Assembly: GCA_951640165.1 (NCBI GenBank)
Contig: OX621256.1
Location: 9,672,001 to 9,736,000 of the forward strand
Origin: Pseudoips prasinana
Taxonomy: Eukaryota; Arthropoda; Insecta; Lepidoptera; Nolidae
DNA length: 64,000 nt
Direction: 5' to 3'
Shown here: positions 10,146 to 18,990 of the stretch, piece by piece
Position numbering within the stretch: position 1 is the stretch's first letter
Layout of the letters: every line of letters starts with the position of its first letter
Program-made: the position numbers and the translations under genes
The notes under the pieces: model-generated
Databases searched by the model: none
Seen by the model: only the letters and a program-made list of their open reading frames with translations
What the model was told of the DNA's origin: nothing

Positions 10146-10409
10146 ACTATTCTCACATATAGGTTTTAAAACAGAAGAAAATTACGATGAAAAGACGAAA
10201 ACTTCGTATGACTGTGCGTATGAGTGTTGATGGACATATACTAAAGTATCTATTAGGTATATTGGACTACCTAAAGTATCTAACGTCTAACACGGTCGCC
10301 CATCACCAACTTCAAACGATTTAGTACTTAACTTCACTTGAAAAGCTATATATAGGTATACCTACCGAAATCGAATTGTTTTAAATGCAATGACAAAGAT
10401 ATAAAGAAC
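10146..10409. other. Unassigned DNA
   Basis: Includes a loose direct repeat of CTAAAGTATCTA. Nothing was recognised. Confidence 0.3.
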
Positions 10410-10600
10410 AACGTCCCTTTGGTTGGTGTGAGAATCGAACTATCACAACCGAATTTCATGCGCTTTGTGGCCAAGGTAAAATTTAAAGAAAAATGTTACC
10501 TTTAATATTATTTTGGGGAGTAACTGTACACAAGTTGCAAGGGACAACTTTGAATCGAGCCGTTGTCGATCTCAGTTCGTGCATTTTAATTTTGAATTGA
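10410..10600 (+). pseudogene. Helitron/Pif1-type helicase remnant
   Basis: The frame from ATG 10493 to TGA 10600 reads MLPLILFWGVTVHKLQGTTL and then NRAVVDLSS. V-T-V-H-K-x-Q-G-x-T-L is the signature near the C-terminus of Pif1-like superfamily 1B helicases, including the helicase half of Helitron Rep/Hel proteins. A second short frame just upstream (GVRIELSQPNFMRFVAKVKF) is one base out of phase, so one frameshift separates them. No Rep domain is visible. A host Pif1 pseudogene is the alternative; the many Helitrons nearby favour the transposon origin. Confidence 0.6.
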
Positions 10601-11019
10601 ATCGAATTTTTCATAAAGCCAGGTTAAGTCTTTAGATGGTTTAATTATTAGTACTCTGTACCACCGCAAGCCACTAAACAATCCTCATGATATCAAATAT
10701 CTCAATTAAATCACGAGATTGCGAAATTTGCAGTCATATAACAATAACAATGACTGACTTATCTGTCAGCTTAAAGAGCTGCTTGTATTAACGTGATATT
10801 TGGCCCGGATGTTTATTTATTCATTATCATATCACAGATTAAAAAATATAGATTAAAAAGAAAACAGTAAAAAAAATGCCACTCTGTAATGTGGAACTCT
10901 AATTAAATATTGCCAATCGGACTATCTCGTAAATAAGCATGGACTCTTTTTCTTTTCTATATTAATGTCATACCAGATATAACTCATTATACATGCACTT
11001 TGTTTGCTTTTACTTTGAG
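10601..11019. other. Unassigned AT-rich DNA
   Basis: No gene or repeat was recognised. Confidence 0.35.
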
Positions 11020-11344
11020 GAAGGGGAGGTGGTCAAAGACCTCAATTTTAGGTTTTACGCAATATTTCAAAAATGGCGCGTTTTAGCAAAAAATGTTCTA
11101 AGATGAAATGAAAGCTTATAAAATTTTCTATAACTTTGATTCTTTTCCATATCCCATCCGTCAAACTACAGGCTCTGGAAAGTGCAATTAAAAATGTTTT
11201 GAAATATTAGTTTCTAAGTCCAATTCTGTGAATGATTCACATTTTTATTCTCTTAGGTCGTGAGGGTCCTGGAAAAAGGTCGTTTTCTGTGGTATCTTCT
11301 TCCTCGCCTTCCTCAGTGGTAAGTTGTTCTTGCTGAGAGGGCTC

Positions 11345-11660
11345 TCAATCATCTTCATGGTCATTCTCGTCGTCTTCCTCGCTAAAAGACACGCCGTTGA
11401 AGCATTTCCCTTGGCAATGAAGGCACGCAGTAGAAAATTTCAGAATAGCTTTGCGACATCCACATTTGCTGCTGCTACAATCCTTGGTGCAGCGACAAAA
11501 TATTGTTTTTAGTAAAACCTGGGGCGCCGGTAAATCTTTTGTTGTTCTTGGCGCCAAGATATCACCATAAATTTTCCCACCCCCACTCTAGAGGGAGCAG
11601 CTCATTCCCAAGCCACTGCTGCACTTGGTGATGTGTGCTTCAGGAATTATATTTAGCTAC
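11345..11660 (-). pseudogene. CXC-like cysteine-rich C-terminus, broken
   Basis: Reading leftwards on the minus strand, the relic starts HHQVQQWLGNELLPLEWGWE, shifts frame once, then reads DLPAPQVLLKTIFCRC. It ends with regularly spaced cysteines (CRCTKDCSSSKCGC, then CLHCQGKC) and an acidic tail EEDDENDHEDD. As I recall, a widespread metazoan family of unknown function has the same W-G-W motif, an LP-PAP-LL linker and a CXC-like zinc-binding tail, and is often repetitive. There is no clear start codon: the apparent start at 11557 is TTG. The upstream part lies beyond the RTE insertion at 13557-13785. Confidence 0.6.
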
Positions 11661-11982
11661 TCTCTTAGTGGCTCTTAGTGGCTGTGTGGTGACGGCCTAG
11701 AGAATATCACCACCCCCTCTCATCCCGCGGGGGGACGTAGAAGTCGTCCCGAGGGAATATATACCAGAGAATGGGCAGCAGCGTTCTCATGAGTACCAAT
11801 GTCTACCTTACTGCGATTGCCAACCCGTTTGCCAAGCGTGGCTATTATGGCAGATCCCCTCAAATGAAGGACACAATTAAACCGCGGCCCCCAGTCCCCG
11901 GTAGCCCTGCTATTCCCAGCCGTGGTAACAGCCGTGGTTACGGCAGGGCAGGGGGTGCTAAGAATCCCCGGCAGATTCCGCG

Positions 11983-12803
11983 TTGCCAAAACCGACGACC
12001 TCTGGCCCTGGCAACACACGCACACTGCGGACGGAAGAGAAGATGATTGAACTGGAGGAAGAATTGAGCAGGTTACATTGGGACATAATAGGATTATCTG
12101 AAGTTCGAAGAGAGGGGGAGGACACTATAATCCTGAAATCCGGGAATCTGCTCTATTTCCGGGAGGGCGACCAACTGTCCCAAGGTGGTGTTGGGTTCAT
12201 AGTACACAAGTCCCTCGTCCACAACATAGTGAAAATCGGGAGTGTGTCGACTAGGGTTGCGTACCTTATACTCAGAATTACCAAGTGGTATTCGTTGAAG
12301 GTCATATAGGTTTACGCGCCGACTTCGACGATGAGGTTGAGGTCATGTATGAGGATATTTCTAGAGCCATACATACCTCGAACTCTTATTTCACTGTGGT
12401 CATGGGGGACTTTAAGGCGAAGCTGGTTAAACGATTCGGGAATGAGCTGAGAGTGGGGCAATTTGTAACTGGAGACCGGAATCCCCGGGGCCAAATGTTG
12501 GCCGACTTCATGGAAAAGGAGGGACTCTTTATGATGAACTCCTCTTTCAAGAAGCCGGAAAACCGCAAATGGACCTGGGTAAGCCCCGATGGTAAAAAAA
12601 ACGAGATAGACTTTATCTTGTCGACGAGTAGACAGATATTCAATGACGTATCAGTAATCAATACGGTTAAAACCGGGAGCGATCACCGACTGGTGACAGG
12701 CTTATTGAACCTAAATGTCAAGCTCCAGAGGTTCCAACTGATAAAGTCTACGCTCCGACCTTTACCCATCTACATCCAAAACCCTGAACGCTTTCAGCTC
12801 TAA
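11983..12803 (+). pseudogene. RTE AP-endonuclease domain, frameshifted
   Basis: Apurinic endonuclease that would nick target DNA for LINE insertion. The first frame (11983-12308) carries TLRTEEKMIELEEELSRLHW and IIGLSEVRREGE. After a TAG at about 12307 it continues in another frame with VVMGDFKAKLVKRFGNE, WTWVSPDGKKNEIDFIL and TGSDHRLVTG. GDF-x-AK, IDFIL and SDHRLV are the usual active-site blocks; the Asn normally before AK is Lys here. The nonsense codon and frameshift make it nonfunctional. Confidence 0.85.
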
Positions 12804-12841
12804 CTGCAAAACCGTTCGAATGCCTAGCAGATTGCGAGGAA

Positions 12842-13556
12842 GTGGACTCATACCACGACAGGCTCGTAGAAGCTGTCCATACGGCTGGGTCTAAGGTCTT
12901 CAAGGCCCACCGTACAAACAGAACCAAAAAGATCTCTGACTATACCCTGCAGCTTATGGACGAAAGACGGAAAATGGTTCTGACATCCTCTGATGATGCT
13001 ACCAGATACGGGCAGCTCAACAGACAGATCTTAAAGTCTTTGACTCGCGACACGCGTCAATTTAATACAAATTGTATTAAATAAGCTATTGAGCGGAACA
13101 AAGGCTCTAAAGTGTTTGCAAGAGAACTATCTGTTGGACTGAGGCAACTGACGAAGCTGAAGACTGAGGATGGCAGAATCGTCACGTCTAGATCTGAGTT
13201 GCTGGGAGACATCGAGAGGTTCTACGGACAGCTGTATACAAAAACCCAGTCACCTGTCGATAGTTGTGCCTCAGATCCCAGAGCACGACTAACCCAACAC
13301 TTGCCGAGGACATCCCGGACGTCAGCCTGTGCGAGATTAGAATGGCTGTCGAACAGCTTAAGAACAACAAGGCGCCTGGTGATGATGGAGTTACAGCAGA
13401 GCTTCTGAAGGCGGGTGGTACACCAATCCTACGGGCTCTTCAGAAGTTATTTAACTCCGTCATACTAGAAGGTCAAACGCCACAAGCATGGCACAGGGGT
13501 GTGGTGGTACTCTTCTTCAAAAAGGGCGATAAAACCCTCTTGAAGAATTACATTAA
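12842..13556 (+). pseudogene. RTE reverse transcriptase N-terminus, truncated
   Basis: Pieces in three frames run from the linker (YTLQLMDERRKMVL at about 12940) to the first reverse transcriptase blocks (NNKAPGDDGVTAELLKAGG and AWHRGVVVLFFKKGD, at about 13350-13545). The catalytic FADD part is absent because the element ends here. TAA at 13082 and two frame changes interrupt it. Family membership rests on KAPG-DG-TAELLKAGG, which is typical of RTE elements. Confidence 0.85.
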
Positions 13557-13785
13557 GAAAGGTCACTTTTGCTGGTGTCCCATACCATTTCAGGCAGCAC
13601 ACCTTCCCAGCTTCTGCAACATCACTATGGTTGGAGCTTGGGTTGTAAAAGATCTTTGCTGCTTCCTGAATAATTTCCGAATTTAAATACAATTTACAGA
13701 AACCCATCTTGCTTCTTCTAAACGTTGCTGATGTTGTATCGTAGCCGGTAAATGAGTGTAAGAAGAGGATGTGTTCATATCCATG
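13557..13785 (-). pseudogene. Upstream part of the CXC-tail gene, TGYDTTSA motif
   Basis: The minus-strand open frame from about 13785 reads HILFLHSFTGYDTTSA, then KLYLNSEIIQEAAKIF, then AGKVCCLKWYGTPAKVTFLN, and is cut by the RTE at 13556. TG(C/Y)DTTSA followed by an LYG-like block matches the region upstream of the WGW and CXC tail in the same uncharacterised family. With 11345-11660 it forms one gene interrupted by the LINE, with a short missing piece. No function is known to me. Confidence 0.55.
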
Positions 13786-14430
13786 CTATTACATCTCATT
13801 TTTTGTCATTCATTCATTCATCGTCATTTTTCAGTTTTAGCCAGTAAGGTTGCGTTTCCTACAGTGAGCATTGAGCGAAAAGCAATCTTCATGATGTTTT
13901 TCCCGCCTAAGCTCAGTTAACTGCTGTTACAAAAAAACGCGATATCTTACTGTTACCGCCCTTACCTCGTGGAGGTACTCCCAGCTTATGTTAAAATAAA
14001 TTTTGAGATAATTCGGGCATCAGGTAATGGTCATCCATCACGCTGAATAACTCATCGTCATCTTGTTCCAACTAATATGTTAGAGGGTTTGGTTTTCGCA
14101 CTTAGTCCCGATGAGGACCATTGTATGTGAGCCATGACGGCCTTCACTCCATCCAGCACACCTCCCTCCAGAAGCATATCAGGTCTCCTAAACTTCACTA
14201 GGCATCTGTAAGAGTTCCGCTGAATAACTTAAATTTTCTATATTTCTGGAGCGTGTAGCTCATAAACGAATGGAAATATGAAAAAGTATATGCGATCAAA
14301 GTAATAGTGAATTTTGTAAGCTTTAATTTTACCTTAGAATATTTTTTGCTAAAACGCACCTTTTTAAAGATATTAGCAAAAAACCTAAAATTGAGGTCTT
14401 TGTCCCCCTCCCCCCTCCTCTCTCCGCCTC

Positions 14431-14728
14431 ACCACCTAGACGTCAGGACTTTTAGTATGTTTTCCCTCTAAGTATTCTGAACAAGTTTCTGAAAATATGC
14501 CTTAGGTTCCCGCTCACGCACTCTATACCCTCATTTGAGTCATTCCTTAATCGGACTAATAACAGTTGATCGTTATTGTGACTGGAAATTGCACATTGAT
14601 CAAATATGCATCAGAATCAATAGGTTTGTATACGTTTTGTCACGACTTCGCAAAACAGCCTTATTTATTACCAATCGATATTGATGGCATATCTCCATAG
14701 ATATGCCAATTCAACAGATAAATCGAGA
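14431..14728. other. Unassigned DNA
   Basis: Nothing was recognised between the inverted-end element and the LINE relic. Confidence 0.3.
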
Positions 14729-15072
14729 GCATTTTTATTGCAAAAAAATGCGTTAAAGCAACTACAGGTACTCCTCCGTTTGTCTCATGTAAATCATTGT
14801 TAAAAGGACAAAAAATTATGACTAGTGTGTTTGTACATTTTTCAAATTGGTGTATTTGTGAAAACGCAGCCACAGTATTTACTAGAGCTAAAGATGTTTT
14901 TCCTCGCAACATGATAACTAATACAACACTATTTCAAAAAAGTTCTTATGCTGTATGTGTGAAAGTGTTTAATGCTTTGCCGCAAAATATTAGACATTTT
15001 TCAGCGGCAAAGTTCAAAAACCAACTCAGGCTCCTAGAAAAATCATTCTATTCAATCAAATCAAATTTTTGA
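14729..15072 (+). pseudogene. Jockey-type LINE reverse transcriptase C-terminus
   Basis: The continuous frame reads SIFIAKKCVKATTGTPPFVS, then VKVFNALPQNIRHFSAAKFK, and stops after FYSIKSNF. FI-x-KK-CV-A-x-G followed by FN-LP-IR-FK-L is the usual C-terminal order of Jockey/CR1 elements, and the copies at 37970, 54989 and 60307 show the same order. The catalytic domain is missing. An S2 SINE follows immediately. Confidence 0.65.
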
Positions 15073-15280
15073 CTGCACGTGAGGCGCAACGGCTAAGGCA
15101 GTCGCGTTGCCACTTCGTGTCGCGAGTTCGAGTCCCGCGCCGGACAACTACTTGTGTGACCCATAAATAGTTGTTCTGAGTCTGGATGTAATTTGTGTCC
15201 GTCTATTATATGTTGTTAAGTACCCTGAAACACAGGGATAAGATTCCATAGTGCAAGGGTTGTCTTTAAAAAAAAACTAA
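15073..15280 (+). repeat. SINE S2, full copy
   Basis: The tRNA-like head starts GCACGTGAGGCGCAACGGCT and contains a B box GAGTTCGAGTCCCGC. The body follows with TGTGTGACCCATAAATAGTT and CTGAGTCTGGATG, and an A-rich tail ends near 15280. Similar copies lie at 50109 (minus), 25798 (minus, partial) and 7545. It is a SINE, not a tRNA gene, because the head continues without a CCA-type end or a pol III terminator. Confidence 0.85.
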
Positions 15281-15575
15281 CTGTGATTTATTTAATTAAT
15301 TACATTATTCGTGTAAAATTTGACATATAACAATCACACATTTCGCATGTTGTTTATGAGTAAAATTGATGAGACTAACCTAATAGTAAGACCACCACTG
15401 TACTCTATTTTAAGTGAAATAAATTAATTAATTAATAATATTTAATAACTAAATCTATATAATGAATGATAAAAATATTTAAAAAAACATAAATATTAAA
15501 AACAAAAATTATAATATATAATGTGGTTAACTTATTTTTGAAACTAGCTAGGAACTCATAACTAAAAAGTACAAA
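15281..15575. other. Very AT-rich DNA
   Basis: No gene. Dominated by A/T runs and ATTAATTAATTA. Confidence 0.4.
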
Positions 15576-16012
15576 ATAAAAAAATATTTAAAAAATAAAA
15601 ACCCAACTGCGTAAATAATGATCCAAACTACGTACATAGACAAAGAACTGAAAAGAAAAAAACAAGCACATAGATGGCTGGTGGTCTAAAATTATATAAT
15701 GTACTATTGAATGAATACTATTGAAGAAAATAAAATATATTCTAATAATGGAACATAACAACTGAACAGTCGGGATCCATTGACAAATTAGATTGGCTGT
15801 CGACTAATGGATCCCGACTGTTCAGTTGTTATGTTCCATTATTAGAATATATTTTATTTTCTTCAATAGTATTCATTCAATAGTACATTATATAATTTTA
15901 GACCACCAGCCATCTATGTGCTTGTTTTTTTATTTTCAGTTCTTTGTCTATGTACGTAGTTTGGATCATTATTTACGCAGTTGGGTTTTTTATTTTTTAA
16001 ATATTTTTTTAT
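15576..16012. repeat. Near-perfect palindrome, about 206-bp arms
   Basis: The left arm (15576-15781) and right arm (15806-16012) are reverse complements, apart from rare mismatches such as AAAAGAAA against AAAATAAA. The 24-bp spacer is about 15782-15805. The arms meet at GGGATCCATT / AATGGATCCC. The very high identity implies a recent origin or ongoing gene conversion. There is no coding content and no clear target duplication. Confidence 0.85.
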
Positions 16013-16085
16013 CTATTTTTGTGAGAAAATCTTAATGCGGTTCACCGAATAGATCTACTTATCTCAACAGTACAGCTCTTATTTT
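16011..16085 (+). repeat. Repeat family B fragment
   Basis: AAAATCTTAATGCGGTTCAC and CAACAGTACAGCTCTTAT match the 3' half of the copy at 2773. It abuts the right end of the palindrome. Confidence 0.6.
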
Positions 16086-16442
16086 TTGTACGAATACTAT
16101 AACATTTTTAAACATCTAATCCTGCATTTCACTTACTGGAATGTTTGTATATTCACAGTATTTTTTGCAATTGATAATGTCTTCTTTAAAATTTTGCATT
16201 CAATATATTAAATAGTAAACCTACTTGTTTTGGTAAGCAAAATAAAAAATGGTTTCGAAATAAATATCAAGAAATGAAATTTAATTGGTAATAATTAGTG
16301 TTGTAATTTATTATTATAATTTAATTTTTGAATTAAATGACAAATGGTCAATGGAAAATAAACAAGTGAGATTCCAGCTGGTGTTGCTGGCGAAAATAAT
16401 CAAATTAAGAGCAATTGCTTTGCTTATCGCTGCGATGATGTA
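16086..16442. other. Unassigned AT-rich DNA
   Basis: No supported gene or repeat. Confidence 0.35.
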
Positions 16443-16567
16443 CAGACGCCAGCACATCAAGCTACCCCAATCTGTCAAATTTCCTCAATTGAAAGTGAAC
16501 CTTATGTTTACGTGATAAAGTTGAAAATCTATAAAAGAAATTTGACAGATTGGGGTAGCTTGATGTG
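16443..16567. mobile_element. M3 MITE copy 2, right end lost
   Basis: Begins CAGACGCCAGCACATCAAGC after TA. The complementary arm runs to GGTAGCTTGATGTG at 16567, where the last ten bases seen in copy 1 are missing. The arms are more alike than in copy 1. Noncoding. Confidence 0.8.
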
Positions 16568-16833
16568 TACGTAAGGCGGGCACCATTGTTTACCTATTGT
16601 GACTGTAACGTGTCATTTAATTAACTGCTCAACGTATTATTTAATTTGATACAATTGGCATTGTTTTCAATATATAATTGGACATGTTATGTCAACAGTA
16701 CACAATACAAAAACAGTTGCCAATTAAAGTAAACAAACAAATGGATTAAGGACAAAAATATGTTTTCGGTACACAACTATTTTAGTACATAAACCATTTT
16801 CATTTCAAAATAATGTTTTAGATAGTTATATTT
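16568..16833. other. Unassigned DNA
   Basis: Nothing was recognised. Confidence 0.3.
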
Positions 16834-17320
16834 GATATCTAGTGGTTAGTGGACCTGACTGCTACCAACTAAACGTAGTGGGTTCGATTCCCACCCAGGG
16901 GCTCTACCGGCTAAGTCGCCGAACTTCGATTTCTTAAATGGCGTTCAAATTAATAAAGGTTAAAAATGACTTAATCAATCGTAAAATCGGCTTCAACGTT
17001 GTCAATCGTATCCAGACCATTTATGACGTCACATGTGCTCATGGAAGCTAATTTAACGATTGATTAAGTAATTTTTAACCTTTATTTATTTGAACGCCAT
17101 TTAGGAAATCGAAGTTCGGCGACTTAGCCGGTAGAGCCCCAGGACGAATCTTTGTGTGATGAGTATGATTATCTGATCTGTGTTTGGTTGTAATTTATCT
17201 ATAATATATATGTATTTAGAATTATGTACCTAAGTATGTCTATCAGTTGTTGCCATAGTACAGGCTCTTCCTAGTTTAGGATGAGAATCAGATGGCAGTG
17301 TTAATTGTACTGAGATATTT
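16834..17320 (+). repeat. SINE S1 interrupted by an M6 MITE
   Basis: The tRNA-like head (GATATCTAGTGGTTAGTGG, B box GGGTTCGATTCCCACC) leads to CCCAGG. The MITE follows, and the SINE resumes with CAGGACGAATCTTTGTGTGA and the usual body (CTATCAGTTGTTGCC and CTCTTCCTAGTTTAGGAT). Removing 239 bp and one CCAGG restores the S1 order seen elsewhere. Confidence 0.85.
16900..17138. mobile_element. M6 palindromic MITE, copy 1
   Basis: Ends GGCTCTACCGGCTAAGTCGC and complement. The arms contain AAATGGCGTTCAAAT and TGACTTAATCAATCG; the centre contains TGACGTCACATGTGC. The 5-bp CCAGG is duplicated at 16895-16899 and 17139-17143. Other copies are at 49504 and 61689. No coding capacity. Confidence 0.85.
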
Positions 17321-17336
17321 TATTTACATACATACA

Positions 17337-17702
17337 TACATAGACTCACGCATGTTTCCCAGAGGGGTAGGCAGAGACAACGGATTTCCATTTGTCACGA
17401 TCTTTGCATACTTCTTTTGCCTCGATTACTGTCACTATATTCTTCATACATGCTCGCCGGTTTAGGGTACTTCTGACCTGCCCTTTCTTGAGAACATCTC
17501 CAATTTGGTCAGAGAATGTTCGACGTGGTCTTCCCCTTCCAGTTGTCCCATTCACACAGGCCAGGTATACTTCTTTTGTCAATCTTCTTTCATTCATCCT
17601 TTCTAAATGGCCAAACCATCTCAGCATGCCTTTTTCAATCTTTGTGACTACATCCTCTTTCACACCACAACGCTCTCTTACATCAGTATTTCGACATTTT
17701 AT
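17337..17702 (-). pseudogene. LINE C-terminal region, relic
   Basis: An open minus-strand stretch reads [19 protein letters not shown], then [20 protein letters not shown], then [14 protein letters not shown] and a stop. I recall this tail ([11 protein letters not shown] to GRGRPR to SAYPSGK) as the extreme C-terminus of an abundant lepidopteran non-LTR element. The plus strand before the stop is a (TACA)n run, consistent with the element's 3' microsatellite. The reverse transcriptase is absent. A shorter piece lies at 49741-49830. Confidence 0.65.
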
Positions 17703-18205
17703 TTATTCTATATACATATATTGCCTGCAATCTAAATTTAAATATTTCTTAATAATAGTTTTCTGTACACTTAATTTTGACCCTGTACCTATGATGAGCT
17801 TATAGGGGCAGGAATTAAGTAAAACATTTCAATTATGTCTTCTCAAAAACTCAAGGCAGAGATCTTAAATTTATTCCTTTGTGTGGTGAAACATCATTGG
17901 AGGACTAAAGAAAAGGCCCTATTAGATCAAAGCCACAATTTATACTTGCTACATTATTACACAATGCTGATACTGATATTATGTTTATTCCCTTTTCAAA
18001 GTAATATAAATATTATACATGCCAAAGTTTGTGACTATAAATGTATGAATGTTTGTTACTCTTTCACGAAAAACAGTAGTAAAGTTGAAGAGCTCATCAA
18101 GAGGAAGTAAGGAACAACAATGAATGACTATTGTAGTACAGTAATAAGCTTCAATAAAATGCAGATAACACCACAGGATGTGGCTAGTTCTTTTATGAGC
18201 GTTTG
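17703..18205. other. Mostly unassigned; weak Helitron fragment
   Basis: About 17995-18075 (AATATTATACATGCC, TGTTTGTTACTCTTTCACG) resembles the 5' part of the Helitron at 53388. The remainder shows no supported feature. Confidence 0.35.
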
Positions 18206-18467
18206 TTATAATAATAATATCCTGAGATATTATTTACACACGGCCATCTGATCCCAAAATAAGCAGAGCTTGTACTATGGAAACCAGATAACTGATATAC
18301 TACATATACTACTTTATTTTTGTAAATAGATACTCATGTAGGTATATAATTATACCTAGAGTAATAGACATGTACATGCACACAAATATCTGTCCCGGGT
18401 GGGAATTGAACCCACAACCTCCGAAGTGTAAAGCAAGCATTTACCAACCATCCCAACAGGCCCGTCG
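18206..18467 (-). repeat. SINE S1, uninterrupted reference copy
   Basis: Reverse-strand S1: complement of the tail (ATAATAATAATATCCTGAG), then ACCAGATAACTGATATACTA, GAATTGAACCCACAACCTCC and the head complement AACAGGCCCGTCG. It is the empty-site reference for the Helitron at 27280-27568. Confidence 0.85.
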
Positions 18468-18490
18468 AAATATATAATAATAATAAATTT

Positions 18491-18705
18491 TTATTTCAGA
18501 CTAAGTCCATATACAGAAGGATTACATACAAGATAAATTAAATAAATGCCGTGCGAAAATAGCCTTTCCGATATTGGAATCTTGCTCACTGCCATGACTT
18601 TCAGGATGCTGTTGGTGCTGCCTCTTATCCTGCTTATCATTGATGTCACCCTCTTGAGTACGATGGCATGAAATCTGTCAACTCTAGCTTTTTGATTTCT
18701 TTTTA
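18491..18705 (-). pseudogene. LINE C-terminus relic (KR-x-x-S-R-x-RGSTNSIL)
   Basis: The minus-strand frame contains ARVDRFHAIVLKRVTSMISR and IRGSTNSILKVMAVS. The relic at 52289-52620 has the related MRKRSTSLVRRVWGSSNRTL. I recall this tail as following a YNNAFR-LLGLP block in a LINE whose catalytic region is seen at 30840-31480. Only the last part survives. Confidence 0.5.
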
Positions 18706-18990
18706 TATAAGTGGGCGACAAATGAGCTAGTGGGTCATCTAATGGTAAGTGATCACCGCCGCCCATGGATATTCGCAACACCAGAGGGATCGCGGGTGTG
18801 TTGCAGACCTTTATAAGAGTCAGCAAATCAGTGTTGCTGACCCTTCCCCCCGCCCCGATGAGCTCTGGCGACCTTACTCACATGCAGAAACACAACATTA
18901 AGAAGTTATTAAGGAAAGTCTTCTGTAAGGTGGAGGTAGTCCCCAGTTGGGCTGCTCTTTGAGTGAATCAACGCCGTGTCCTACCTACCT
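18706..18990 (+). repeat. Repeat family A copy
   Basis: Contains AATGGTAAGTGATCACCGCC, CCCATGGATATTCGC, GCGACCTTACTCACATGCAG and TTCTGTAAGGTGGAGGTAGT, ending near GGCTGCTCTTTGAGTGAATC. It is collinear with 30388-30680. A noncoding interspersed repeat. Confidence 0.8.

Larger units (their letters stand above)
11666..13556 (+). mobile_element. RTE-clade LINE, 5' half
   Basis: Contains a GC-rich 5' leader (about 11666-12010), an AP endonuclease region and the N-terminal part of the reverse transcriptase. It stops abruptly at 13556 inside the YRPI-type region (LLKNY), where CXC-gene sequence resumes. The leader is shared with the deleted derivative at 54317-54575. The reverse transcriptase overlaps the copy at 21431 by about 530 bp. 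Several frameshifts mean it is dead. Confidence 0.85.
11020..14430 (-). mobile_element. Inverted-end element carrying a CXC-tail gene
   Basis: 11028-11195 and 14232-14412 are inverted copies. Both contain AAAGACCTCAATTTTAGGTT and GCGTTTTAGCAAAAAAT, followed by an alignable stretch of about 170 bp. Between them a minus-strand gene relic (13557-13785, then 11345-11660) is split by an RTE insertion. The layout suggests a DNA transposon or a duplicated segment. No target duplication could be assigned and the exact ends are uncertain. Confidence 0.5.
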
